From NCBI GenBank assembly GCA_032717465.1, contig CM064655.1, positions 16,779,902 to 16,843,901 on the forward strand: 64,000 nt of DNA, read 5' to 3'. The DNA comes from Coenobita brevimanus (Eukaryota > Arthropoda > Malacostraca > Decapoda > Coenobitidae). Below are positions 1-11,949 of the stretch, piece after piece (the stretch's first letter is position 1; each line of letters begins with the position of its first letter). Under the pieces are notes generated by a model that searched no databases, was not told the DNA's origin, and was given only the letters and a program-made list of their open reading frames with translations. The translations under genes were made by a program, and so were the position numbers.

Positions 1-2878
1 CTACGTGCAATCGCCGACATCCCCCTACCTCGCGACGTACACGAAACCAGAGCCTTCCTAGGCCTAACCTCATATTACAGGCGTTTTGTAAAAGGATTTG
101 CAGACATCGCCAAACCTCTCCACGCCCTGACAAAAAAAGGCGAACCATTCATATGGACGGAACCAAGAAAAACCGCATTCAACACCCTCAAGTCCAAGTT
201 GAACTCTGCCCCCGTCGTCGCATTCCCAGATTACAACCTCCCTTTCCGTCTATATTCCGACGTCTCACTCATTGCCATAGGGGCTGCCCTTGCCCAAGTG
301 CAAAACGGCCATGAGCACATAATCGCCTGTGCCAGCCACACCCTAAATCCTGCTGAAAGAAATTATGCGGCCACCAAACGCGAGTGCCTTGGAATCATCT
401 GGTCCCTCGATTACTTCCGTTCATATATCTCAGGCACCCACGTAATTGTCATTACTGACCATCAATCCCTACAGTGGTTACGCCAGTCCAACACGACCAA
501 CGCACAACTCATACGATGGCGAGAAGCACTCGAAGAGTATGATTTTGAGATATCAGACCGACCAGGCAAGCTCCACACAAACGCCGACGCTCTTTTCCGT
601 CTACCCATCAATGCCATTTCCACGGAACCAGACCTTATCCAAATGTGGCACAATAAGCAACGCCCTACCTGGATCCCACCAAGCACATTCGCCAAGCTCC
701 ACCTTCACGGCGATCACCTGTTCGATCCCAACGGCCACATCGTCCTAAACCCTACCACCGCCCACGACACTATGCTGCATCTTCACGCCAACAATGGCAT
801 CCACCTGGGGCCTAAGAAACTCTTACAAGTCTTCAGTGATATTTACTGGACACCTAACCCATCTACCATTGCCAAAAACATCATACAATCCTGCCGCGCC
901 TGTGCTTTGGGGAAGGACATCACTCGCACACCCGGCCCTTCAGGAAAACTAACAGCACAGAAACCCTGGCAATTACTTTCCCTGGACATCGTCGGCCCCC
1001 TCACCCCCAAAGCAGGGTACAAATACATTATCACATTCGTGAATGTGTATTCAAAGTTCATCATCGCATGCCCCGCCATAAGATCACAACGCTGTATCTG
1101 TTGCCGACGCCCTAACTCGCCACGTCTTCCCGTATTTTGGCATTCCCCAAGCACTACACTCGGATAATGTCCCAGAATTCACTGGCAAAGTCTGGGAAGA
1201 ACTGGCGAATATCTTTGGGTATCACATCTCCCACTCATCCTCCTACTGGCCCGAAGGTAACAGCATCTGCGAGAGGAGCCATTGCTCCCTCATGAACCAG
1301 GTCCAGACACGCATCATGCAAACAGGGAACGATGATTGGCCTGCCCATGTCAAGATTGTTCGATGGGGCCTCAACACATACCCACGAGAAGACGGTATAA
1401 CCCCCCACAAGTGAGTTTTCGGGGAAACCCCGCTCCTCCTACCCCTCCGCCACCATCTCCACCCACCCACCCCGCCCTCCACTACTGACCCCCTCCACCA
1501 CCTCAAACGCCGCCTCCACCACCTACAAACCCAACAGGACATGACGCCCGACACCAACCACTCCACCCCATACAAATCTGGCCAGTTCATTGTCGTGGCA
1601 CACCTTCCCGCCTCCACCAAGACCTCCCCCCGGTACAGTGGTCCCTTCAAAATAGTCTGAGTCCCTAACCCCTACCAAGTGATCATTGACCAACAAGGAC
1701 AGCAACGCACATACCGAAATCGCCACGTGCGACCCTTTCACCCACCCAACAATGACCATCCCCACACCCGCGTGCCCCGCACCTCTTCCTGCACACCTGT
1801 CCACACTGAGCCTTCTGAGAATTACCCCTCAGACTCCTACTCTTACTCCTTACTCCCACCCTCCACCTCACCCACGACCACGCCACCTCCCAACACACCC
1901 GATCCCAACACACCACCTCCACAGCCTACATCACCGCCACCGCCCAACGCCACCACCTCCTCAGCCCACCACTCACCTCCCTACCACCTGTACACCCACC
2001 ACCTCCCACACCACACCACACTCCAGCCCACCATGCACAAGCACCACCCGCCCAACCTCACCCCCCCTCCCCCATGACCATTCTCATTATATGCGCCACA
2101 CCGCATCCCCCCCCACCTCCCCCCCAATGGCTGCACGCCCTCACCGCCACCACGTGCACAACCACCCTCACCACCCACACACACACTCACTACCACCACC
2201 ACCAGGTCAGGACGCCTTTCACGCCCACCCTCCAGATACACCCCAACACCACCTCCCACCGCCCACACACCCCACCACCCACCACCACAACCACCCATAC
2301 CTCAAACACCTGCCCCATAACCCTCCCTCTCCACAAAGCACGATGGAATCCTCCCAAATCCCAATTCCCCAAAGTACAACGCTCCTCCCACCGACCCATC
2401 CCCCATAAAAGCACCAATCTCCCGTCACTCTCCAGCATTCAGCATCCACCTCCTCACCAGGCACCATTCCCCGAGATGAAGATCACCAGAGTGCACTGGC
2501 TACCCCACGACCGCCCACATGTCAGGATTCGGAAGACGCACCACCTTCTCTGCCTCCTACACCAGACCGACCACCCATCCTTTCTCCGGCTCACTCTCAA
2601 CCCTCATCGAGAACCGAACCCCGTCACCTACCACTGGACCAGCCTCCTACAACACCTCACCCCGGCCCACCAGACATCCACCACCACAACATACCATCTC
2701 CAGTCACGGGGTCATGACTTCTTTACCACGGAGGGTGGTAAAATACCCGCTGCCGGACCACCCACCCCGCCACCCCCCACCCCACCACCGAGCCCCTACC
2801 ACACCACCACCCCAGGAGGACACAACGGTGGGGCTAGTGACCCAGGTCAAGAGGATCACTGGGACACTACTGTCCTGA
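1..2878 (+). pseudogene. Ty3/gypsy retrotransposon pol 3' half: RT end, RNase H, integrase (broken)
   Basis: The window opens inside pol. An intact reading frame to 1167 shows the RT connection (FLGLTSYYRRFV), RNase H (SDVSLIAIGAALAQ, TDHQSLQWL), the integrase HHCC zinc finger (around 770-910) and the start of the catalytic core (SLDIVGP). Near 1080 the frame shifts to frame 2, where the core continues (HSDN, EFTG, SYWPEG) until in-frame stops at 1412 and 1658. The same frame resumes as a GPF/chromodomain-like end (YSGPFKIV) and a long Pro/Thr/His-rich tail ending RRVVKYPLPDHP. One frameshift and at least three stops make it non-functional. The + strand is very C/A-rich and G-poor from about 1420 to 2850. 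Confidence 0.9.
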
Positions 2879-3044
2879 GTCCTCTTTCCCCGCAACTACC
2901 CCAACACCAGGTGACCGGAAAAAGGCAATGACCTTGCAGGCGGGACAGCCATCACCAAAATCGGGGTGGGACTGAACAGGATTCAGTCCCAGGTAACACC
3001 GCGTCGACGACCACTGTTACCACCCCAAGGGTAGGAGGCCCAAG
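2879..3044 (+). other. Post-pol noncoding sequence, possible LTR start
   Basis: A purine-rich string (ATCGGGGTGGGAC) just before a TG at about 2971 could be a polypurine tract and LTR start for the gypsy element. No matching 5' LTR is in the window, so this is only a suggestion. Confidence 0.3.
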
Positions 3045-3660
3045 GCTACGGCCAGAAGTGTACACCCGGGTAAGGGAACCCTCGGCTACGGCCTTAGTGT
3101 GCACCGGGGAGGGTGCTGCCTCTGTGCATCCCTCTCCTGCTGTTCTCTCCTACTGGAGCAACACCGCGTCAATGGCCACTGTACGTGACGGGGAAGGAGC
3201 AGCCACTGTACGCCCTTCAGTTGCTCTTCTATGGGAAGATCAGCTACCGGCTACGGCCAAAGTACGTACCAGGGTAGACAGGCCCTTGGCTATGGCCTCA
3301 GTATGTACCGGAGAGGGCGTGGCCTCTGTGCACCCCTCTCCTGCTTTTCCCTACTACGGGAGCAACACCACGTCGACGGCCACTGTACGTGATGGGTAAG
3401 GAGTGGCCACTGTACGCCCTTCAGTTGCTTCTCGTAAGACGGGTAGGCTTACGGCTACGGCCACAAGACGTACCAGGGTAAGGTGACCCGAGGCTACGGC
3501 TTTAGTACGTACTGGAGAGGACACAGACTCCGTGTACCTTTCTCCTGCCTTTTCCTCCTGTGGGAGTCCTTTGTCACCATTTGGGAGTGTTGCCCCGGAG
3601 GTGTCGCCAGAGTGGTGGCAAGGTCCGATACCGGCCCTACCTCCTACCCTGGGAAATCTC
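3045..3660 (+). repeat. Tandem repeat, about 205-bp unit, three diverged copies
   Basis: Units begin with GCTACGGCC at 3045, 3250 and 3454. Each contains a 'cggcct...gtgcaccgg' block, a 'cctctcctgc' block and a 'gccactgtacg' block in the same order. The last copy is incomplete. No protein could be recognised. Confidence 0.8.
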
Positions 3661-3850
3661 TGTTCCTGTCGGACACCAGACGGAGACGGTGCCACAGCCC
3701 AACCCTGTCGGCGCTTTTTCCTACAGGCGACTGCAGTCCCAGGACTCCCAGGCCCGACCAGCAGCCTCCAGACGAGGGCAACCCAGGCTCCCTCACCCCA
3801 CGGAGCCAGAAGTGACAGGCCCGCCTCCTCCAGCTGTTTGGCCCCAGTCT

Positions 3851-3994
3851 CGAGGGCCACCTCTCAGGTCGAGGCCCCCAGACCAGAGGACCTCCCTGCA
3901 CCCCACCAACGAGGCTCCAGTACGAGGGCCTCCTCTCGGGTCGAGGCCCTCAGACAGGAGGGCCTCCCTGCACCTCACCGACGACCAGGACCCG
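3851..3994 (+). repeat. 72-bp direct duplication
   Basis: Two adjacent units start CGAGGGCC at 3851 and 3923, with matching 'gtcgaggccc' and 'ctccctgcacc' blocks. The period is a multiple of three, so the surrounding open frames show a 24-residue RGPPL.SRP repeat. No known domain is recognised. Confidence 0.7.
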
Positions 3995-4734
3995 GGCAGT
4001 GACTCCCCTGCGGGCAGTGTGTTGCCCCTTGCAGGCAGGCTCCCTCTAGGGCCTTCTCCTCACGCCCGTACTTCAGAGTGATCTCTACCCAGGATACACT
4101 GGTAAATAGTGACGCCCCTTGTACCGAGAACAAACCAGGGGAAATAACAGTGAACAGTGACCAAGTGAAGTCCAGTGTAAAGCCAGTGACAGTTACTATT
4201 AGTCTATAAGAACCCGATACTCGGCAGAACAGAAAATAACTTGAACCCTAAGTAAGAGAACTTATAGTGATTGTGTGAGTCCTAAATAAAAGAACTTTCA
4301 GTAACTGTGAACGGAGACTAGGGTGCGCGGGGGAATCAAAAGTCTTTGTATAAGTGCCGCCACAACTAAGTGACTACATCAAGTGTTGCAATCCGCACCC
4401 TGTCTAATTATAGTAGTATTCACCCCACGGACTCTTGATCTTGTTCATTCCCCTTGCATCCAATTAAATATATCTGAGTGAATCAAATTTTCTTTTATGC
4501 TTTCTCTATCCGTAGATTTTATCTTGTCATTCCAGCTGAAACTATCTCCATCAGGGGGGCGGAACATTCTTCAATATTGACTATACAAGTCCCTTTTTTC
4601 TAACTGTACTTCTCCATTCTTGTGATTAATTAGGAACACTTGAGTTTACCCATCGTTATCCACCTGACATAATGCGTTTTCTACTGACAATCCTTTCGCT
4701 TTATATAATTCTTCTAAGACAAGAAGGGTACTTA
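3995..4734. other. Noncoding, retroelement UTR-like
   Basis: No gene is seen. Short 'cagtgac'/'agtgaacagtg' iterations and an AATAAA near 4285 resemble the region at 63.65-63.9 kb, which suggests untranslated sequence of the same repeat family. Confidence 0.35.
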
Positions 4735-5960
4735 AAATGCGGGGTTTGAGCTCTGAAAACAACACGACATCCCCAGAAAGAGCCCACAGAGAGGTAGACA
4801 GTGCGCAGTCCAGCTCCGTGCGAGAGGGACATATCCGCCTGGGCCGCACACCCCATTGACCCACAACTCGCCTGCCACCACCATAGCAGGAAACCGCAAC
4901 TACCTTGTGGGCAACCCGATCCTCGACAACCACAGGGTGGAGCTGTTACTCCAGCTCCAGTCAGCACCCCTGAGATGGCCGGTAGCCGCTCAACCCTCCT
5001 ATAGGAGACAGCCTGTAGCCACTCTGGAGGAAAACAGGAGACGGCCTGTAGCCGCTCCTTCCTTCATCAGGAGATGGCCTGTAGCCACTCTGAAGGTGCC
5101 CCTAATGAGACAGCTTGTAGCCGCTCAACCCTCCTGCAGGAGACGGCCTGTAGCCGCTCTGAAGGTGCCCCCAATGAGATGGCCTGTAGCCGCTTAACCC
5201 TCCTGCAGGAGACGGCCTATAGCCGCCCCAAAGGTAATCAGGAGATGGCTTGTAGCTGCTCCCGCCTTCGTCAGGAGATGGCCTGTAGCCTCTCTGAAGG
5301 TGCCCCTAACAAGACGGCCTGTAGCCGCTCGGCCTTCCTACAGGAGATGGCTTGCAGCGCTCCGGAGGCAAACAGGAGGCGGCCTGTAGCCGCTTAACCC
5401 TCCCACAGGAGACGGCCTGTAGCCGCTCAACCCTCCCACAGGAGACGGCCTGTAGCCACTCAACCCTCCCTCAGGAGACGGCCTGTAGCCGCACCTGCCT
5501 TCATCAGGAGAAGGTCTGTAGCTGCTCTGAAGGTGCCTGAGTCAGCCTGTAGCCACTCCCTCCCCCAGGCCACGGCCAGTAGTCGGGCCTTAGTGACGGC
5601 CTGCAGCCGCGTCCCCAGAAGGCCACGGCCAGTAGCTGAGCCCTACAGCAGGAGATGGCCGGAAGCTGCTCCTCCATCAGGTGCTGACTCCTGTTCACCA
5701 ACCTACAACCCAGAGGGAGCCTGCAGCCTGGAGGAGTACTGGAGAGGCCCTGTGACTTCCACTGGGCTCTTAATTCTCCCTGCAGCCAGATCTGGAGAGG
5801 CCTCGCGTGACAGACCCTGATGTAGGCCGAGACCGCAGCCCCCTCCTGACGGCGTCTCTGAACACCAGGGACCGCAGCCCTCTGGACCTCCAGACCGCCC
5901 CCAGGACCCCCGGGCGGAACCTCCCTACACCGTACAACTTACATAATAACTACAATCACA
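4735..5960 (+). repeat. Repeat family A, copy 1
   Basis: The left part (from 'aaaatgcggggtttgag', through 'cgagagggacat' and 'ctgccaccaccat') and the right part (from 'ctggagaggccctgtg' to 'cgcccccaggac') both match the copy at 63.0-63.4 kb in the same order. The middle here is filled by a 33-bp minisatellite. Coding potential is unclear. Confidence 0.7.
4976..5545 (+). repeat. 33-bp minisatellite inside repeat family A
   Basis: Roughly seventeen units of about 31-33 bp are each built on 'ggagacggcctgtagccgct', with variable endings such as 'caaccctcctgca' or 'ctgaaggtgcc'. The period divisible by three leaves open frames in several phases, which I regard as by-products. Confidence 0.85.
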
Positions 5961-6164
5961 AACAGCAGGCTAATTGGCAACTCTGACTCGTAACGGAAGT
6001 ACGGAATTACGGGAAACATCGGGAATTCTCTAGCAGTACCTAACTGGCAAATCCCGCTGCTTAACAGTATCATTAAGAAGAGATAAGATAGTAACAACAT
6101 TATTGAAGTATAAAATGGACTCGAGAATAATAAATGCTGTTGTTAATAAGCATAAAGATGCAAG
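5961..6164. other. Intergenic, nothing recognised
   Basis: AT-rich sequence between repeat family A and the TIR element; no coding or RNA feature is visible. Confidence 0.5.
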
Positions 6165-6410
6165 ACAAAGCTATAGTAGTACTCGCGTAAATTTGCGGCT
6201 TTGATGTGGCCCGCACCTGTGTACAATGGTGCCACGTTTCCCCAACTTGCTATGTGAAACGGAAGCTATTTATGTACAAGGCATCACAAATACGATAAAT
6301 TCAGGTGAATAAAACTTACACTTGTGTATTTTGATGGATGAATCAACAGTAATCTTATTATGCATAAAATATTTATACATTAACACAGAAACATGGCATA
6401 CATATTGTAC

Positions 6411-6578
6411 AGTGTTGCTAAAAGAAATTGTAGTCACTTTTAATGGTTTTTAGCGTAGTTTTAGGGTGGGTAATAAAATTACAGTTATGGATATAAGATA
6501 GAGCCTGAAAACAGAAGAAATATGCCAATATCCGAAGTAAAAGAAATAATTCATATAATTCTTGTGAGTGGCAACACT
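6411..6578. repeat. MITE-like unit 1 (AGTGTTGC...GCAACACT)
   Basis: A 168-bp unit with a short terminal inverted repeat AGTGTTGC/GCAACACT and a conserved 'gccaatatccgaagtaaaa' interior; partner of the unit at 6642. Confidence 0.6.
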
Positions 6579-6641
6579 GACACACCCAGTCTGGCCTAAG
6601 GTAAAGTACGTACCTCCACAGACCCAAGCATAGCTTGTACA

Positions 6642-6813
6642 GGTGTTGCTAGGGAAAAATGCTCACATTTACTGGCTTTTACCGTAATTATAAGGGCGAG
6701 GAATAATCACATTTATAATCATAAGCTAATATGTAGGACAAAATAGTAGGCATATGCCAATACCGAAGTAAAAAAAAAAAAAAAAACATTATTCACTCGC
6801 GAGCGGCAACACT
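6642..6813. repeat. MITE-like unit 2
   Basis: A diverged second copy 231 bp downstream of unit 1, with the same ends (GGTGTTGCT...GGCAACACT) and interior 'gccaataccgaagtaaaa', interrupted by a poly-A run. Confidence 0.6.
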
Positions 6814-7235
6814 TCCAGACCCAGTCGGTGGCCTTGACCTAAAGGGTGGTGTGGAAATGATGTCAAATTTACAATATATACAATATTATGTAAAATCAAA
6901 TATCCAAAATGTCTCTTGAAATAAAAGAGAGAGAGAGAGAGAGACAGAGAGAGAGGGGGGGGGGCAGGCAGGAGAGGGGCAAGGTTGAATGCATTGTTGG
7001 CATGACGGGGGGTGGTGGTGGTAGAGGCATTGTCAGGCTGAGAGATGGAGGAAGGGGAAAGAGAATGAATGAATGAAAATCAATCATGGTACTGCAATAA
7101 CGGGTCATCTGTTGCCGTATACAAAAAATGATAAATATCACTAAATATAACACAACCAAATTAACAAATGAAAGCACAATTATAAATAACTTATAAAAGA
7201 ATCAAAAGTACTCAGGGTGGCTCACATTTCCCGCC

Positions 7236-7239
<4 letters not shown>

Positions 7240-7274
<35 letters not shown>
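7240..7274 (+). repeat. (GA)n microsatellite
   Basis: An uninterrupted AG dinucleotide run just inside the right arm of the TIR element. A second, imperfect GA/G tract lies at about 6926-6963. Confidence 0.95.
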
Positions 7275-7276
<2 letters not shown>

Positions 7277-7379
7277 GTACAGAAAACGTGGCACACTGTA
7301 CACAGATGCGGGCCACACCACAGGCGCACATTTACGCGAGTACGACTATAAATACTGGTAACATATAAAGTGAAGTAAC

Positions 7380-8530
7380 AAGCGGCGTCAGACAAGGATG
7401 CGCAGATTGTACTGTAGTACAGTATTTAAATTAATCACATATCTAATAATAGTGGAATTAGAGGAAGAAAATGCAGGGTTAAGAAATGAAAAACTGTAAA
7501 TATGGATACTATATTTCGCTGACGGTGGTCTACTCTTAGCAAACTCGACTGAGGAGGCAAAACATCTAAAAACAGTAGCCTACTTGAGATCAGTAGGCAA
7601 TGTGGCTCGGAAATAATAATAATAATAATAATAAAAAAAGCAGTGCAGTTGTATATAACACGACAGAACAAGAAATAGCGAGAAAACCAGTAAAAAACTG
7701 TATAAAGTACTTAGTTTTAGCGATTCACAACAAAAGAAATTAGCTTGACACAAGGAGAAAAAATCATTGAAAAGGCACAGAAACTCGCAAACACAACCAA
7801 CTCAACCACTGTAAGGAGTTGCATCAAACTAATAATTGGTAAAACGTATTGGAAAAATGTAACCCTTCCTCTTAATAAACTGTACAGACTCAGGAACGGA
7901 AAACTGCAAGGAAATGAAAGCTGTGTATGGACAGATATTAGAAGCCCCAAAATACACATCTAAATGTAGCCTACTGTACACTCGGAAGAGACATATGGGT
8001 CTCTCTAGTAAAACGTAGACTCTCAGAATGAATACTTCAATAGCCCCAAAACAAACTAAATGACAAAAGTGATGTAAGAACTGTCTTAGAGTTAATGACA
8101 ACAAAATATGAGGTGAGCTGAGGCGACAAATAAATATATGGAGACGATAGGCATTAGTAATATAGACTGAAATGTTTGAAAAGGAAATAACAAGAGAAAA
8201 TTAAATCTGGGATACAAAATTATGGAAAGTGGAAGAAAGATGTAAGACAAGCTTAGAGATTTACAAAGGATGAAAGAAACAGGTTGAAGAAGAAGAAACA
8301 GTATACGACAAACATCCATCATCAGTCATCTTATAAGAGTAAGAGCAAACTATCTGCCACCAAATGATGGAAAAGTACACTGAAATGAAAATATAGCATG
8401 TCAGTCTTGTGGAGTAGAGGGAGAGGTTTTGGAACATTTCTTACTGCACTGCAGAGGATATACGAATGAGTAAAAATGTCAGAATCATAACAAGCATTTA
8501 TAGAGGAGCAAAATAACTGGACATTTTCTG
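7380..8530 (+). mobile_element. Decayed LINE remnant (RT and C-terminal Cys/His tail)
   Basis: Broken frames show reverse-transcriptase traces: SGVRQGC near 7383 and a degenerate FADDG-like 'cgctgacggtggtcta' near 7517. A C-terminal CQSCG...EHFLLHC motif (about 8401-8455) is typical of I/Jockey-like LINE C-termini. There are many stops and frameshifts. Confidence 0.55.
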
Positions 8531-8604
8531 TTTTATGCTAAAAAATATACAATAAATGAAACAGATTTTACACAATTTTTGAAAAAAAAAAGAGCAAATA
8601 AGAT

Positions 8605-8827
8605 TATTCATTCATTCACTCATTATCTAATCCAGTGTTACCCCATGAGGGATGTAGGAGCCCGTGGCTAGGCAAGTTAGTCCTGACATTTAAGTTGAGA
8701 GCGACCAGCCTCACTCATCCCTGAGTGGTATTACGTGAGCAATAAACCCCAGCTATCCCTTGGGTATAAACCTGCACCGGCTCAATCCGATTGGAGCTCC
8801 GTAATTACCCGCTAAACCGCCAGGCGC
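8605..8827 (-). mobile_element. tRNA-derived SINE (tRNA-Glu-like head)
   Basis: Read on the minus strand it begins GCGCCTGGCGGTTTAGCGGG, resembling the 5' part and A box of tRNA-Glu. A B-box-like GGTTTATACCC follows, and it ends in an (ATGA)n tail. A diverged copy lies at 24105-24328. Confidence 0.6.
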
Positions 8828-8845
8828 AAAAAAAAAAAAAAAAAA

Positions 8846-8960
8846 TTGGTTATATGGTTACCACCCAGCGTGGCAAATGGTTTCCTGGTGCACAGGATTT
8901 CATCTGGCTTGTCACTCAGCGTAGAGTCACCCGTATACAGAAGGAAGAGGAATGAATGAA
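8846..8960 (-). repeat. SINE core module
   Basis: The segment 'gttatatggttaccacccagc...ttgtcactcagcgtagagtcac' recurs at 24335-24430, at 38670-38760, and split at 55.5/62.1 kb. Here it abuts the tRNA-derived SINE through an 18-nt A run. Confidence 0.65.
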
Positions 8961-9516
8961 GGAAATAAAGACAGAAGAGGAAGGAAGGAAGAGAGGAAAG
9001 AGCTGGGACCCAAGAGCAGCACTACATCAAGTGAGTGGACGGTGAGCGCTCTCACCTACCACTGTGAGGTAAACGACTGAAACCAAACGCAGCTAAGTAC
9101 GAGTAGGCGCAGTTGTAAGGCAATGCCTCCGACACACATCTGATCTGATCTGAAAGCGTTAACTTCGACAATCGCATCCCATCGCGTCAAAGTCCATTAA
9201 AGCAAATAAGGGAATGTTTTTTCTTCTTGTACGTCATTAACTCAGCATGAAGGTGCTTGAAGTTTTACTCAATGAACACCTCATTCCCTTCTTGTAAGCT
9301 ATATGCAATACAATCCATGATCAGCGTCTCACACTCATATACCTGCACTAATAGCGAGCTGCAGTAACGAGACTGCCACAGCCCATTCAGGAGATGTAGT
9401 CACTTAACGCCTCACGAATCGAGTCTACACCGAATCTCAAGTGGAGGGAAAAGTTTCAGAGCTCAGACCTTGTCTGGGTGACTATACTCCGCTTTTTTTT
9501 TTTTTTTTTTTAAATC
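8961..9516. other. Intergenic, nothing recognised
   Basis: Mixed sequence with a 19-nt poly-T at about 9493-9511 and no recognisable gene. Confidence 0.4.
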
Positions 9517-9692
9517 GAGGAGAAGATGAACTTGAGAGATTGGTGATTATTGGCTGAATGCAACATTACTTCATTATCTAGCATTATTAACTGACAACAA
9601 ATATCTGAGGGAGAAATTAGGGCTAGTAAATATTTTTTGGATATGTTGCATTCAGCCAGTCATCATCAACCTGTCAAGTGCATCTTCGCCTC
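9517..9692. mobile_element. MITE family B, copy 1
   Basis: A 176-bp element. The left arm GAGGAGAAGATGAACTTGAG runs through 'attggctgaatgcaac'. The right arm is the reverse complement of the same roughly 48-bp sequence, ending in 'catcttcgcctc'. The interior has no coding capacity. The related copy is at 26601-26788. Confidence 0.8.
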
Positions 9693-10659
9693 AATAAAAA
9701 ATGGAGTATAGATGAGGGTGGCCAAGACTTCACAGAATGAAATAACCTATCTGCGTCCTGAATTGTCCGAGGTCATCCTGCATTATCCCTTCTTTTATGT
9801 CAGTGCCGTATCTTTTGTGGGGAGCTCCTTACTTAGCTAACCCTCCCTAAAAACCATGGAAAGCAAGTTTAATATGTAGTTCTGCACTGGCGGCACTGGA
9901 CACGAAAACATGGTCAACATGTACTTACCTCTCTGCTTGTTGTTTCTAAATACGTTTTAATTTCGAAATTATACTTTATTTGTATAAACAAGAGGTGTTT
10001 TATATCCAGGGAATTATTCACATACCGATCTGCAAGTTTTTTCTCATATGTACTGCAATTCAAAGAACTTCATACTGCATTTCCCTATGATTATTTACTG
10101 TACTGCATGTCCCTATGATTATTTACTGCAACGAGACAGAGAAGACTAGGAGACCGTTTAAACTCATTTTGTCATCGCAGTATGATAGAATAAATTTTAT
10201 ATATGCATATCCGTTTCCACATTGATTGAAAGGACTACATGCACCTTGCTTTTACGGCATTGTCCCTGTCTGGTCAAGACCTGGGTTGTATAATGTCCCC
10301 ATCAAAATGTGCACAGGAACCTTGGCAGTGGTCCACGTAAGGTGGGTTGTGTCTCAGTCTACCGCCATATAATGAAAGCATTTGCGAAGATGTTTTCACC
10401 TGTGTTGTCAGACACCAGATAACTGATAACGGTGTGTGCTTATGTTATTCTTTTTCTTATTCTGTATGGAGGTACTCTTATGTTAAATCATGTTCACTCC
10501 TATGCCAGTCAGTCTACAACATCCATCTTCACAGGGTGTATTACCCCCACCCTGCCCCACCATTAACACAGCATATCTCACACACTCTTGATCACCTACC
10601 TCCTCCCTTACCACCTCGATCCACCCACCTACACATCAAACCCTTTTTTCCAGTTTTAG

Positions 10660-10722
<63 letters not shown>

Positions 10723-11940
10723 ATCATATCATTAGATTAACACCATGATTACCTAACCGTAAAATAATCCAATGACGTCATGATCATTTAACATTACTAC
10801 ATAGAGCTTGATCAACCTTCATACATCAGGCAACAACTTATTTTACCCTGATTGGTACCAAACTGGTTTATTCTAACTAACTCCAGACGATTTTACTCGC
10901 CACTGGGAAACCTTTTCCGGTCTGAACCTTAAGAAAATATTTCGGTTTAATGACAATCGTTCCTATCAAGTTGGTTAAATGGGTAAATCGTTTCATAAAT
11001 TCCCTCAAAAAAAAAAAAAAAAAAAAAGAATGAAAGATCCATCTTGGGCGATTTAGTGGCAGTTAAGGTACGGTAAATATTACATTAACGGGAACATAAC
11101 ATTCGTTAATCCTAGGTAAAAAAAAAAAGTACTTTTTAAAGCACTAATAAAGAGCAGTTTGGTTTCCGATTTCTTTCTTTCTTTTTTCATTTTTTATTAT
11201 TTTTTCTTTTTTTACGGAGATCAGGAACAAAAATGTAAGCAGAAGTTATTAAGCACAGCTCTGAGATTTAGTATTATAATGAGAATTAAGATTATAATGC
11301 ACGATACTGGGGTGGCTGATTAAACTACTGATTGTGACAAGGGAATATTACAGAGAAGGGAGGAGGTGACAATTGTAACGGTGGTGGTGGATGCTGGGAG
11401 TGTAAGCAACACTCACCGTGATGCTGGCACCATCATGGGTATATTAATCGAAAGTAGTCTCAAACCCACCCACTCCTCCCATCCTCACCATACGTTACTC
11501 AGTGGTGGGGTTGGCAAGTGAAGTCTGTCGGTAAGTATGGAAAATTTAAATACCCTTTTCAGCCCTGTGGCGTGCATTACTAAGGAATTCTTGCTAACTT
11601 CATACGGTAGTATTTAGTTTTGGGGGACACCTCATGTAGAGAACGGGTAAATGAAGGCTATAGCTAATTTTTTCAGTTCTAATACTTTCTCCAAAAATGA
11701 ATTAAACAGTTTGGAGCTCTGAAGACTGCAATGGAAAATAAGTCATCGGACTGAAGGGAATTATATCCATGCATCTTAGACAACAGAAGCTCAGAATATC
11801 TTCACTTCAAGACCATATACGAACTGTTGTGGTATAAGTAACCCTTCAATAAGGTGACGTCTTTTTATGGTTTACTCTTGATGTTACCGGATAATTTTAT
11901 TCGGTTTAAGAGAGCCTCTGCCAGCAAAGAGGAGTTAATG
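9693..11940. other. Intergenic DNA with a CA microsatellite
   Basis: No gene, RNA or element is recognised. It contains (CA)n at about 10663-10720 and several poly-A and T/C-rich runs near 11000-11215. Confidence 0.5.
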
Positions 11941-11949
11941 AAGGCTGTG

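Larger units (their letters stand above)
6165..7346. mobile_element. TIR-bounded non-autonomous DNA element
   Basis: A left arm of roughly 70 bp (GTACTCGCGTAAATTTGCGG..., through 'gtggcccgcacctgtgtac' to 'gtgccacgttt') reappears as its reverse complement at about 7283-7346. The interior is AT-rich and carries two tandem MITE-like units, GA tracts and no transposase frame. The target duplication is not evident. Confidence 0.65.

Noticed and set aside
1686..2931. Several overlapping Pro/Thr/His-rich frames of 240-285 codons
   Set aside because: C/A-rich low-complexity DNA is open in every frame. Only the frame continuous with integrase ends in a plausible pol C-terminus.
4801..5820. Serial frames with repeated ACSRSTLLQET or RRRPVAA peptides
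   Set aside because: Products of the 33-bp minisatellite. Two or more frames are equally open and no start, domain or homologous frame is kept in the copy at 63 kb.
10347..10748. 133-codon frame upstream of the gene
   Set aside because: It ends in a translated CA microsatellite and has no recognisable domain or splice context.
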